In this document: piece by piece, positions 25,418 through 34,098 of the stretch | How positions within the stretch are numbered: the first letter of the stretch is position 1 | Layout: every line of letters begins with the position of its first letter | Source: Gluconobacter albidus | Lineage (GTDB): Bacteria > Pseudomonadota > Alphaproteobacteria > Acetobacterales > Acetobacteraceae | Assembly: GCF_002723915.1 (NCBI RefSeq) | Contig: NZ_BEWL01000010.1 | Span: 1-64,000, forward strand | Reading direction: 5' to 3' | DNA: 64,000 bases | The notes under the pieces: model-generated | What the model was told of the DNA's origin: nothing | The model's database searches: none | What the model saw: only the letters and a program-made list of their open reading frames with translations | Translations under genes and position numbers: made by a program

Positions 25418-27046
25418 ATGCCGGTTCATCACTCCGTGTCTGTCCGACGATCTGCGCTGGCAACCGTGTTTCTTGCGGGGCTCTCTGTTTTTCCGCAGGC
25501 CCGGAGCCGGGTCCCGGACCGGACGATCATCTACCTGGACCCACAGGAGCATACCAATCTCTACCCTCCCGCTGGCGGATTCTACCCAAACGGCGGCATT
25601 CTGAGCCAGATCACGGATCGTCTGACCTGGCAGGATCCTGAAACGCTTGAAATCAAACCATGGCTGGCAACCGACTGGTCCGTGAATGCCGATAGTACGA
25701 TTTACACATTCCACCTGCGTTCCGGTGTCACGTTTTCTGACGGGACGCCGCTCGATGCGCAGGCTGTAGCCCTGAATTTCCAGACATACGGCAAAGGCAA
25801 TCAGGCACTTCATTTCCCGGTTTCAGAAGCCATCAGCAATTTCGATCATGCGGAAGTTGCCAGTCCCACAACCGTCATTTTCCATTTCACGCACCCTGCC
25901 CCCGGCTTTCTGCAGGCTACGTCTGTTCTGGGTTCGGGGATTGTCTCTCCCGCGACACTGGGGCGTCCGTTCGATGACCTGGGAACGGCAACAGGCATCA
26001 TAGGCTCCGGTCCTTTCGTCGTTTCAGCTGATATTCCGGGGCGGGAGGTCGATCTTGTCGCGCGTCAAGACTATCGCTGGGGGCCAAAAGCAGAAGAGGG
26101 CAGAGCCACGGTGGACCGGATCAAGATTCTGGTCGTTCCTGAGGACAGTATTCGGGTGGGAGCGCTTCTTGCAGGTCAGGCCGACATTATCCGGCAGGTC
26201 GAAGCCTATGACGAAGAACAGATACGCCGTGCGGGATACAGGCTTTTTGCACCATCCACTCGTGGCGTGAACACCGGCCTTGCCTTCCGGCCCGATAACC
26301 CTCTGGTAGCGGATATCCGGGTTCGGAAGGCGCTCCTCCATGGAACGGACCGGCAGGAAATCGTGAGTGTTCTGTATTCGCGGAACTATCCCGTAGCCCG
26401 TTCGATCCTGTCCTCACAGGCCGCAGGATATGCCGATTTCTCCCAAAAACTGAAATATGATCCTGCCCTTGCTGCGAGTCTTCTGGACAGCGCGGGCTGG
26501 AGAATGGGCGAAGATGGCCTGCGTCATCGCAACGGACAGACGTTACGATTGGGAATTCATGTCTCCCTGCCCCATCCCCAGAACAAGACCATGCTCGAAC
26601 TGATTGCCCAGCAATGGCGTCGACTGGGCGTGCAGCTCGACATCATGTCCGGGGCTGCGGCAGGGGTTCTTCTGGACAACCTCAACCCGCAAAGAACGCC
26701 CCTGACCGTTTCGGAAGTGGGACGGGCCGATCCCGATGTTCTCAAGAGCGAATTCTTTCCACGAAACCGCGATTCCCTTCTTCAGAAGGGAGGACAAAGC
26801 ACGAAAGTCCGTGCTTTCAGGGACGAGACTCTTGACACGATGCTGCTTGATATCGCCTCCATCACCGATCGTGAGGAACGCCTCAGACGGGTTGTCGCGG
26901 TTCAGGAATATCTGATCGACAATGCCTATGACATCCCGCTTTTCGAAGAGCCACAGGTCTATGCCGCATCCCCGGACTTGAAAGGCCTGCACTTTGAGGC
27001 TGTCGGCCGACCGGTTCTGCGGGATCTGGAGTTTGCGGCCCCATGA
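25418..27046 (+). CDS. ABC transporter substrate-binding protein, peptide/nickel family
   Basis: A 542-residue SBP_bac_5 (OppA/DppA-like) periplasmic binding protein. Signal peptide is about residues 8-30 (RRSALATVFLAGLSVFPQA). Typical parts are ITDRLTWQDPETLEIKPWLA, YTFHLRSGVTFSDGTPLDA, GSGPFVVS and VRKALLHGTDRQEIV. It captures a peptide-like or other small ligand. Start at 25418 has GAAGGTG upstream and precedes the signal; the longer reading from 25277 has 47 extra unlikely residues. Overlaps the first permease by ATGA; first gene of a four-gene importer operon. Confidence 0.88.
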   Translation: MPVHHSVSVRRSALATVFLAGLSVFPQARSRVPDRTIIYLDPQEHTNLYPPAGGFYPNGGILSQITDRLTWQDPETLEIKPWLATDWSVNADSTIYTFHLRSGVTFSDGTPLDAQAVALNFQTYGKGNQALHFPVSEAISNFDHAEVASPTTVIFHFTHPAPGFLQATSVLGSGIVSPATLGRPFDDLGTATGIIGSGPFVVSADIPGREVDLVARQDYRWGPKAEEGRATVDRIKILVVPEDSIRVGALLAGQADIIRQVEAYDEEQIRRAGYRLFAPSTRGVNTGLAFRPDNPLVADIRVRKALLHGTDRQEIVSVLYSRNYPVARSILSSQAAGYADFSQKLKYDPALAASLLDSAGWRMGEDGLRHRNGQTLRLGIHVSLPHPQNKTMLELIAQQWRRLGVQLDIMSGAAAGVLLDNLNPQRTPLTVSEVGRADPDVLKSEFFPRNRDSLLQKGGQSTKVRAFRDETLDTMLLDIASITDREERLRRVVAVQEYLIDNAYDIPLFEEPQVYAASPDLKGLHFEAVGRPVLRDLEFAAP

Positions 27047-28035
27047 ATGTCTCTCATTTCCCTGAACGCCGTGGCTTTGCCGGACATTTCCTGGTGCAGG
27101 TCGGTCGGGCTCTTCTGATCCTCTGGGGCGCCTTCACGCTGACTTTTATCCTGTTGCAGATGATGCCGGGAGATGCCGTCATGATCCGCTTCATGGACCC
27201 TGAACTCGGCCTGTCGCCCGAGCAGATCGAAACCATGCGCGTTCTGTACAGCGGGTCGTCAAACCCTGTGTTTCAGTATTTTCACACCCTCTGGCAGGTT
27301 CTGCATGGCAATTTCGGATATTCCGTCCAGCTTGGCGTTCCTGTCGGGAAACTGCTGTCAACGGCACTTCCCGTTACTCTGCGGCTGGCAGGCGTCGGGT
27401 TTCTGCTCTCTCTCGTCTGGACCCTAGCGATTGCCGTAGGGGCCAGTCTTCTGCCGCTCCGGGCCCTGCGACAGGCCGTTCATGCCCTCCCCGGACTCTG
27501 GAGCGCAATTCCACTCTACTGGTCCGGCATTCTTATCATTCAGGTTCTGTCCTTCAGGTTGCACCTGCTGCCTGTCGTCGGAGTGGGGGCATGGGAAGGT
27601 GTGCTTTTACCAGGGCTGGCCGTCAGTCTGCCGGTTGCAGCCCCTCAGGCCAAACTTCTGCTCCAGCAAATCGAGGAAACGGAGCGCCTTCCTTTCGTCA
27701 TGGCCAGCCGGACACGCGGGGCCAGTCGGGTTTCTGTTTTCTTCCGTCATATTCTCCCCAATTCCGTCATTCCGTCCCTGACGATGGCAGGGCTGTCGCT
27801 GGGGGAACTGATTGCAGGCGCCATCGTCACCGAGACCGTTTTTGGTCTGAACGGTCTGGGCCAGATGACGCGGGATGCCGTCTCGGGGCAGGACGTGGCC
27901 GTTCTTCAGGCTGTCGTCTTGATTGGTGCGGCAGGTTTCGTAGGCGCGAACCTCGCTGTTGACCTTCTCATTCCCCTGATTGACCCGACTTTGCGCATGT
28001 CCCATCGGATCGGAGGCGGCAAGTCCGGATCATGA
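27043..28035 (+). CDS. ABC transporter permease, DppB type
   Basis: A 330-residue DppB/OppB-like permease with about six membrane helices. The N-terminal FTLTFILLQMMPGDAVMIRF, the proline-rich early loop, and the coupling region FVMASRTRGASRVSVFFRH followed by ILPNSVIPSL and VTETVFGLNGLGQM are characteristic. It pairs with the DppC-type permease that follows with an ATGA overlap. Substrate follows that of the binding protein at 25418 and is unknown. Confidence 0.88.
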   Translation: MNVSHFPERRGFAGHFLVQVGRALLILWGAFTLTFILLQMMPGDAVMIRFMDPELGLSPEQIETMRVLYSGSSNPVFQYFHTLWQVLHGNFGYSVQLGVPVGKLLSTALPVTLRLAGVGFLLSLVWTLAIAVGASLLPLRALRQAVHALPGLWSAIPLYWSGILIIQVLSFRLHLLPVVGVGAWEGVLLPGLAVSLPVAAPQAKLLLQQIEETERLPFVMASRTRGASRVSVFFRHILPNSVIPSLTMAGLSLGELIAGAIVTETVFGLNGLGQMTRDAVSGQDVAVLQAVVLIGAAGFVGANLAVDLLIPLIDPTLRMSHRIGGGKSGS

Positions 28036-28847
28036 AGCGATTTTCCATTCCTTCTCCCCTCTCCGTCCTCTCCGCCATTGTCATCGGGATCTGTGTGGTT
28101 GCAATCCTGTGGCCCTCCGCTTTGACAAGCGGAGATCCGGCGACAGGCGTGGCTCCGGAACATCTTCTGCCGCCAGACAGCGCGCACTGGTGCGGAACCG
28201 ATCAGCTCGGGCGCGACGTCCTGACCCGCATCATTTACGGCGCGCGCGAAACGCTGCCAGCCGCTTTCGTGGCGACCATGACCGGGATTGTGCTTGGCTC
28301 GGTCATCGGGGGATTTGCCGCACTGTCAGGGCCTGCGGTGGACACGCTGCTTTCGGGTGTCATTGATGTCCTTCTCGCTATTCCTGAACTTCTTCTGGCT
28401 CTGACGGTCGTCATTCTGACGGGTTTTGGCCCGGTTCATGCCGCTCTTGCCGTCGGTATAAGCCAGACGGCCGGCTTTGCGCGCATTGTCCGCAACCTCG
28501 TCCGGACGCTACGGTCGCAGACCTATGTCGAGGCCGCCCGCCTGTCAGGAACCGGTTTCTGGGGCATAGTCGGATGGCATATCCTTCCCAATACCTTTCG
28601 TCCGCTGCTCGGGATGGGGATCCTGCGCTATGCCACGGCCATCCTGTCCCTCGCCACTCTGGGCTTTCTTGGGTACAGCGCGCCTCCGCCAACGCCGGAA
28701 TGGGGGCTCATGATTTCAGAAGGACGGGATTATCTGGCCACAGCGTGGTGGATGACCACATTCCCCGGCCTCGCCCTGCTGACCGTCGCTCTGGCAGCCA
28801 ACCGCCTGAGCCAGGCCATGACGAACGCAGGGGAAGAACGGCCATGA
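28032..28847 (+). CDS. ABC transporter permease, DppC type
   Basis: A 271-residue DppC/OppC-like permease. It has the HWCGTDQLGRDVLTRIIYG motif (about residues 51-69) that precedes the transmembrane domain in this family, the coupling loop YVEAARLSGTGFWGI followed by HILPNTFRPLL, and the late YSAPPPTPEWGLMISEGRDY. It forms the translocation channel with the DppB-type subunit. Its stop overlaps the ATG of the double ATPase (ATGA). Confidence 0.88.
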   Translation: MKRFSIPSPLSVLSAIVIGICVVAILWPSALTSGDPATGVAPEHLLPPDSAHWCGTDQLGRDVLTRIIYGARETLPAAFVATMTGIVLGSVIGGFAALSGPAVDTLLSGVIDVLLAIPELLLALTVVILTGFGPVHAALAVGISQTAGFARIVRNLVRTLRSQTYVEAARLSGTGFWGIVGWHILPNTFRPLLGMGILRYATAILSLATLGFLGYSAPPPTPEWGLMISEGRDYLATAWWMTTFPGLALLTVALAANRLSQAMTNAGEERP

Positions 28848-30445
28848 CCTCTCCAGCCCCTGTTCTGGACGTAAACGATCTGGCCATTTTCTATGGTGAC
28901 AGGATCGCCGTGAACGGCATTTCGTTTACGGCGCTGCCTGGAAAGACGACAGCCCTGATCGGAGAATCCGGCTCCGGAAAATCCACCATCGCCAAGGCTG
29001 TCATCCGCCTGTTACCGCCTTCCGCGCGTATTGATCGTGGCAGTATCACCCTGAACGGGCAGTCTCTGCTTGCGGCATCGTCACGCACCCTCAATACCAT
29101 CCGTGGACGTCAGATCGGGTTCATCCCTCAGGATCCGGGCAGTTCGCTTGATCCTTGCATTCCCATCGGCCGACAGGTGGGGGAAATTCTGCGTCTGCAC
29201 ACCTCCGAAGGTCGGCAGGAGCGTCGTGACCATGCGCTGACTCTTCTGGAGAAGGTTGGGCTGCCCGATCCTGGACGGTGCTTTTCGCAGTTTCCCCATG
29301 AACTCTCGGGAGGCATGAAGCAGCGCGTGCTCATTGCCATCGCCGTTGCCCTCGCTCCCGGGCTCATTATTGCCGACGAACCCACGAGTGCTCTGGACGT
29401 CACGGTCCAGCGTCAGATTCTGGACCTGCTCGACCGTCTGCGCGAGGAAAACGGCTGTTCGGTTCTCATGATTACCCATGATCTCGCCATCGCCCGTGAC
29501 AGGGCGCATGACGTCGTTGTCATGCAACACGGCGTGGTCGCGGAACGCGGTCTTTCAGACAGCCTCTTCAGTGCACCCCATTCTCCGTATACCCGCAGAC
29601 TCCTGAGGGATTCTCCTGCCTTTCATCCCAGAATTCCTCCCGCGCGAAAGGTCGCCCCGGCGCAGGTTCCGGCCCTGGAAGTCTCAAACCTCACCATCAC
29701 CCATAGGACTCACGGAGGGCGCACAAGTCCGACCGTGCGGAATGTTTCCTTTACCGTGCAGCGTGGCACGACCCACGGCATTATCGGAGAATCCGGCTCC
29801 GGCAAGACCACGATCCTGCGTTGTCTTATGGGACTGATTGCTCCGATTTCAGGAAGCGTCCGGATCCATGGGGCCGATGCTTTTGGTGGCCGCCCCGGCG
29901 ACCGGGGCCCGTTCCGCAGCATGCAGCTTGTCTATCAAAATCCCTGGAGTTCGCTGGACCCGCGGCTGACGGTTCGTCGGATCATAGAGGAGCCCCTGCG
30001 TAACCATTTTGATGAAAACCGTTCATGGCGTCTCCAGCGGATCCACACACTTCTGGAGCGGGTGCATCTGAAGCCCGACATCCTTGAGCGGTATCCTTCC
30101 GATATTTCCGGAGGTCAGTGCCAGCGTGTGGCTCTGGCGCGGGCTCTTGCTGCGGAACCCGACATTCTTGTGCTGGACGAATTCGTTTCCGCACTGGACG
30201 TCACGGTACAGGCCCGCATTCTGGAACTCCTGACGGAGTTACAGAATGATCTTGGCCTGACATTCGTTTTCGTATCCCATGATCTTGCGGTTGTCAGACA
30301 GATCTCTGATACCCTCTCCATCATTCGACACGGACAGCAGGAAGAATACGGGCGTGCGGAAAGCATCTTTTCGCACCCCGCATCGGACTATACCCGAACC
30401 CTGCTTCAGGCCATTCCCGGGAAATCCGCTTCAGATTGTCTGTAA
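28844..30445 (+). CDS. Fused double ATP-binding protein of peptide-type ABC importer
   Basis: A 533-residue protein holding two ABC ATPase domains, equivalent to DppD and DppF joined as in GsiA/YejF. Domain one has Walker A GESGSGKST, signature LSGGMKQR and LIIADEPTSALD. Domain two has GESGSGKTT, signature ISGGQCQR and LVLDEFVSALD, in which the usual Pro after Glu is replaced by Phe; both keep catalytic Glu and H-loop His. The ATG at 28844 overlaps the permease stop. It ends one base from the stop of the convergent receptor gene at 30447, so there is no room for a separate terminator. Confidence 0.88.
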   Translation: MTSPAPVLDVNDLAIFYGDRIAVNGISFTALPGKTTALIGESGSGKSTIAKAVIRLLPPSARIDRGSITLNGQSLLAASSRTLNTIRGRQIGFIPQDPGSSLDPCIPIGRQVGEILRLHTSEGRQERRDHALTLLEKVGLPDPGRCFSQFPHELSGGMKQRVLIAIAVALAPGLIIADEPTSALDVTVQRQILDLLDRLREENGCSVLMITHDLAIARDRAHDVVVMQHGVVAERGLSDSLFSAPHSPYTRRLLRDSPAFHPRIPPARKVAPAQVPALEVSNLTITHRTHGGRTSPTVRNVSFTVQRGTTHGIIGESGSGKTTILRCLMGLIAPISGSVRIHGADAFGGRPGDRGPFRSMQLVYQNPWSSLDPRLTVRRIIEEPLRNHFDENRSWRLQRIHTLLERVHLKPDILERYPSDISGGQCQRVALARALAAEPDILVLDEFVSALDVTVQARILELLTELQNDLGLTFVFVSHDLAVVRQISDTLSIIRHGQQEEYGRAESIFSHPASDYTRTLLQAIPGKSASDCL

Positions 30446-30446
30446 C

Positions 30447-32924
30447 TCAGAAGTCGATGGATGTTTTGACGTAATACATGCCGCCATTGAAGCCGTAAGG
30501 CGAATAAGAGGCATATTTCGTCAGGCCCTGCTGCGTATGGGAAATCGAAGACGGCACATGCGTCGGATACTTGTTGCCGACATTGTTGGCCCCCACTCCG
30601 ATGCTCCAGCGTGGCAGGATTTTGTAATCCACTTCAAGATTGGTCAGCAGTGCCGGATTCTGCATGAACGGCACGCTGCCCGGCCCCGTTGGAGCCGCCA
30701 TGTAGATGATCGAGCCGTAACGCATTTCCTGCACGAATGCGGACCATTTGCCATAGGTCCAGTTCACGCTGATCTGCTCGCGGTTTTTTGGAGCAGCGTG
30801 CAGGACGATTTCCTTGGTATATTCGTTGACGAAGCTGTCTTTCGCGGAGCGGATTTCGGTATCCGAGAAATTGATTCCCATCGCAAACCGGAACTGCCCC
30901 AGACGCTGCGTGTGCAGCGTATAATCTGCGCTGAAGTCGCCGCCAAATGTCTGGGTATTATAGAGGTTCGCGTAATAGGAAAGCGATGTCGCGCTCTCAA
31001 GATTGTTCTGCGCCAGCAGGTTCATGAGGACGGAATCGTCTTTATCAACGCTATAGGTTTTCGTGCTTCCCAGACGGGAGTTGATGGCAATGTAATAAAG
31101 ATTTCCGGTGACATGAAAATTATTCACCGGCGTAGCATCGAGACCAATGCTGTAACTCCGGGAATATTCACCCTTCATCGTGCCGGAACCAAGATATCTG
31201 GCGATGGTGCTGTTTGCGGGAACCTGATCCACCGTGTAGCCGGGGTAAGGCGCGGAATAGAAATAGGACATCTCACCCAGCGTTGGCGGACGATAACCGG
31301 TATTGACGTTGGCGCGCACAGCCCATCGTTTGTTGAAGTTGTATCGTGTGCCGACCGAGCCCGTTTCGACAGTGGCGAGGTTGTTGTAGCTCGCAACGCG
31401 GCCACCCAGTGTCCACTCCCATTTTTTAGTGACGTAGAAGTCCAGATTCGCAAAGCCCTCGTAAACGTCACGGTTCTGGTTGGTGACGGCCATCGGCACG
31501 TTCCCCGGATGATCCGTAGCTCCCAGCCCTTCCCAGGATGCCGTCTCACCTTCGGTCATCTGGAATGTATCATGGCGGTATTCCGCGCCAAATTTCAGAT
31601 CAACCGGTCGCGGCAGGAAACCTGTCTGGAACGACCGGGAGCCGCGAATGCCACTCGTCAGTTCTGTTGCGATGGACGCTCCATCATAAAAGGACGTCTG
31701 CGTGCTGTCGGGGATGGAAACGTTTTCTGAATCCTTGGTCCCGTATTTCTGCGCATCACGCCCGAACGTGACATAGGCGTCCCAGGCAAATCCAAACTTG
31801 TGAGCCCGGATGCCATTATCCGTCTCGAAGTCATACTGGTCCATCGTGATATAGGGCTGGTTGCCGTTGGGATACAGGTTGGTGTTGATCCAGGTGTCCG
31901 TATCGGCCGCACTGCGATACGTCTCGGCGACATTGGCGCGACGGTGCGAGAATGTCGAGGTGCTATAGGCACTAAAGCCGTGCCCAAGCGGCAGGGACAT
32001 GTTCTCGCTCAGGGTCTCCAGCGTTGATTTTGGAAGACCAAGCCCCCGCTGGACATCCCGATTGGCCGTCTCATTTCGGGAATCGCTGAAGAGCGTGCCA
32101 TAGAAATCACCACCACGCGTTGTGGGGAGCTGATGGGTAACCTGCGCGGCAAGATCGAGGTATCCGCCATTATTGCCCAGAGCCATGCCATAATTGGCTG
32201 ATCCGTCGAGACCCTGCCCATCGCCAGCGTAATAACCATTGTTCTTGAAATTGATGCTGCCGCCATGGGTGTCGCGTTTGAGGACGATATTGACCGCGCC
32301 TGCAATGGCATCCTGTCCGTAAAGGGCAGATGCCCCTTCGGTAATCACCTCGATATGGTCAATGGCAGAGACCGGGATCAGCGAAATATCGCTCGGTTCA
32401 CTGCCCCAGTTCGTTCCGGCATTCGAGTTGAAGTTGGCGCCGATATGACGGCGATGCCCGTTGACGAGAATCAACGTGTCATCAGGAGACTGGCCACGAA
32501 GCTGCATCGTCTGAACGAATGCACTCGCTCCACCGCCTGGAAGCGCGGCCGTTGTGATGGCCGGGTTGGCCTGCGCCAATGCGGAAAGCACGTTCGTCTG
32601 GCCTGTCTTGAGCAGTTCAGCGCCGGTCACCACAGTCACCTGCGTCGTGCTGTGGCGCGCCGTAACCGGAGAGAAAACCGAATTCGTCTGCCGTCCACCG
32701 ACCTGAATACTTTCCGTTGATATCGCCTGAAGCGACGTCGGAACACGATGAACCGAAGGCTCGCTCTGGGCGGGAGAAGCACCTGCCCTTTTTTTGGCAA
32801 CGACCCTGTGATGTTTCACTGGAGCCGTTGCTGAAGCCGATGCCGCAAGAACCCTGTCCGGCATGAACGCGCCCAGTGCAGCTCCTGCGACCAGACAGAG
32901 TTTCCAATTTGACCCAATCAACAT
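30447..32924 (-). CDS. TonB-dependent outer-membrane receptor
   Basis: An 825-residue receptor: signal segment AGAALGAFMPDRVLAAS (about residues 14-30), a Lys-rich linker, plug motifs LILVNGHRRH, LIPVSAIDHIEVITEG and GQDAIAGAVNIVLKRD, and a barrel ending in VKTSIDF. It is the near paralogue of the receptor at 22441; together they flank the dipeptide-type importer. It diverges from the NAC-like regulator at 33160, with a NAC-type ATA-N9-TAT sequence between them, so nitrogen control is possible. The ligand is unknown. Confidence 0.9.
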   Translation of the reverse strand: MLIGSNWKLCLVAGAALGAFMPDRVLAASASATAPVKHHRVVAKKRAGASPAQSEPSVHRVPTSLQAISTESIQVGGRQTNSVFSPVTARHSTTQVTVVTGAELLKTGQTNVLSALAQANPAITTAALPGGGASAFVQTMQLRGQSPDDTLILVNGHRRHIGANFNSNAGTNWGSEPSDISLIPVSAIDHIEVITEGASALYGQDAIAGAVNIVLKRDTHGGSINFKNNGYYAGDGQGLDGSANYGMALGNNGGYLDLAAQVTHQLPTTRGGDFYGTLFSDSRNETANRDVQRGLGLPKSTLETLSENMSLPLGHGFSAYSTSTFSHRRANVAETYRSAADTDTWINTNLYPNGNQPYITMDQYDFETDNGIRAHKFGFAWDAYVTFGRDAQKYGTKDSENVSIPDSTQTSFYDGASIATELTSGIRGSRSFQTGFLPRPVDLKFGAEYRHDTFQMTEGETASWEGLGATDHPGNVPMAVTNQNRDVYEGFANLDFYVTKKWEWTLGGRVASYNNLATVETGSVGTRYNFNKRWAVRANVNTGYRPPTLGEMSYFYSAPYPGYTVDQVPANSTIARYLGSGTMKGEYSRSYSIGLDATPVNNFHVTGNLYYIAINSRLGSTKTYSVDKDDSVLMNLLAQNNLESATSLSYYANLYNTQTFGGDFSADYTLHTQRLGQFRFAMGINFSDTEIRSAKDSFVNEYTKEIVLHAAPKNREQISVNWTYGKWSAFVQEMRYGSIIYMAAPTGPGSVPFMQNPALLTNLEVDYKILPRWSIGVGANNVGNKYPTHVPSSISHTQQGLTKYASYSPYGFNGGMYYVKTSIDF

Positions 32925-32999
32925 TGCATCCCTCTCAAGTCGCCGGAATTCCGATACGAAGTATGAGTTTATGGTACGGATGCGTTATGTTTTGGCGTC

Positions 33000-33014
33000 A
33001 TATGGATTATTTAT
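33000..33014. promoter_or_regulatory. Candidate NAC site (ATA-N9-TAT)
   Basis: The sequence ATA TGGATTATT TAT at 33000-33014 fits the published NAC half-site spacing ATA-N9-TAT. It lies between the divergent TonB receptor and NAC-like regulator genes, consistent with autoregulation and control of the receptor. A match this short can occur by chance. Confidence 0.4.
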
Positions 33015-33159
33015 ATTCCAACCCCGCAACGAGAATTTTCCGGAATCCTTCTGCTGCTACCGTGGCCGGGTTCAATCGCATTCCGATGGATTCATTGACC
33101 ATTTTCCCCAATCGGCAGAGTATTGGATTCACAGTTCGTCACACCAGGAGATTGGCCCG

Positions 33160-34098
33160 TTGGATATCAGGCGTTTGCAGGCCTTCGTGAAGATCATTGA
33201 TCTTGGCAGCATTTCCCGCGCCGCCGATCTGCTGAACATCGCCCAGCCCGCGCTCAGCCAGCAACTGGCAGCCCTTGAAAGCGCGTTCCGCCAGAAACTG
33301 GTGATCCGGAGCAAAAGTGGCGTCACTCCTACGATTGCCGGTTCCGTCCTGTACCGTCACGTCCAGATCCTGAGCAAACAGTTCGACCGGGCCATGGTCG
33401 AAATCACCCAAGGGGCTGGCCCCCTTGTCGGCAAGGTTTCGGTCGGCCTGTCTCCATACAGCGCAGGCTCGACGCTATCCGTGGAGCTTCTGCGCCGTAT
33501 CCGGGAAGAACTTCCAGGCATCGTCCTGCATCTGACCGAAAGTTTTGACGACATTTACAGCGAACTCGTCATGACCGGACGCCTGGACATGGCCGTCATA
33601 CATGGCTCGGGGCCCATGAAAGGTGTCAGCTTCACGCCTCTGATGAAGGAGGAATTCTTCCTGCTTGCTCCGGAGGCGCTTGCCATTCCTCACGACGGCG
33701 AAAACACGGTTCAGCTCGCAGATATCACGGAGATTCCCCTTCTCGTACCGCCCAAGCACAACTTTGTCCGCAAGGCGATCGACATGGCATTCATGCGCAA
33801 AGGGCTGGAGCCGAACATCGTCGCGGAAATTGAAGCTCTGACAACGCTTCAGGGAGCCATTCAGGAAGGGATCGGGAGCACCATCCTTCCCTGGTCGGTC
33901 GCGAGCAGAATTGCCGTTGAAGGCCAGTCGCGCATATACGCCCTGCGCAACCCGGTCATCAGCGAGAATGTCTCCCTCTGCATTCCCGAACTGGTTCCTG
34001 AAACGGAGGCATCCGTGGCCGTCCGGGAGCGGCTCATCGAGCTGGCCAGGGCCATGGCATCATCACGCAACTGGCCGGGGACGCAGGCATCTACCTGA
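33160..34098 (+). CDS. NAC-like LysR-family regulator (TTG start)
   Basis: A 312-residue LysR regulator closely resembling enterobacterial NAC (nitrogen assimilation control): it starts MDIRRLQAFVKIIDLGS, has the HTH with LNIAQPALSQQLAALE, then SGVTPTIAGSVLY and GRLDMAVIHGSGP. The start codon is TTG at 33160, with GGAG at 33147-33150; this exactly matches the family N-terminus, whereas ATG starts further upstream add about 100 residues without family resemblance. Likely controls nitrogen-related genes nearby: the divergent receptor, aspartase and aminotransferase. Its end overlaps the convergent aspartase gene by eight bases. Confidence 0.85.
   Translation: MDIRRLQAFVKIIDLGSISRAADLLNIAQPALSQQLAALESAFRQKLVIRSKSGVTPTIAGSVLYRHVQILSKQFDRAMVEITQGAGPLVGKVSVGLSPYSAGSTLSVELLRRIREELPGIVLHLTESFDDIYSELVMTGRLDMAVIHGSGPMKGVSFTPLMKEEFFLLAPEALAIPHDGENTVQLADITEIPLLVPPKHNFVRKAIDMAFMRKGLEPNIVAEIEALTTLQGAIQEGIGSTILPWSVASRIAVEGQSRIYALRNPVISENVSLCIPELVPETEASVAVRERLIELARAMASSRNWPGTQAST

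Noticed and set aside
32863-33159. Extension of the NAC-like regulator from an ATG
   Set aside because: The added residues are not LysR-like, overlap the divergent receptor gene, and TTG 33160 has a good ribosome-binding site.
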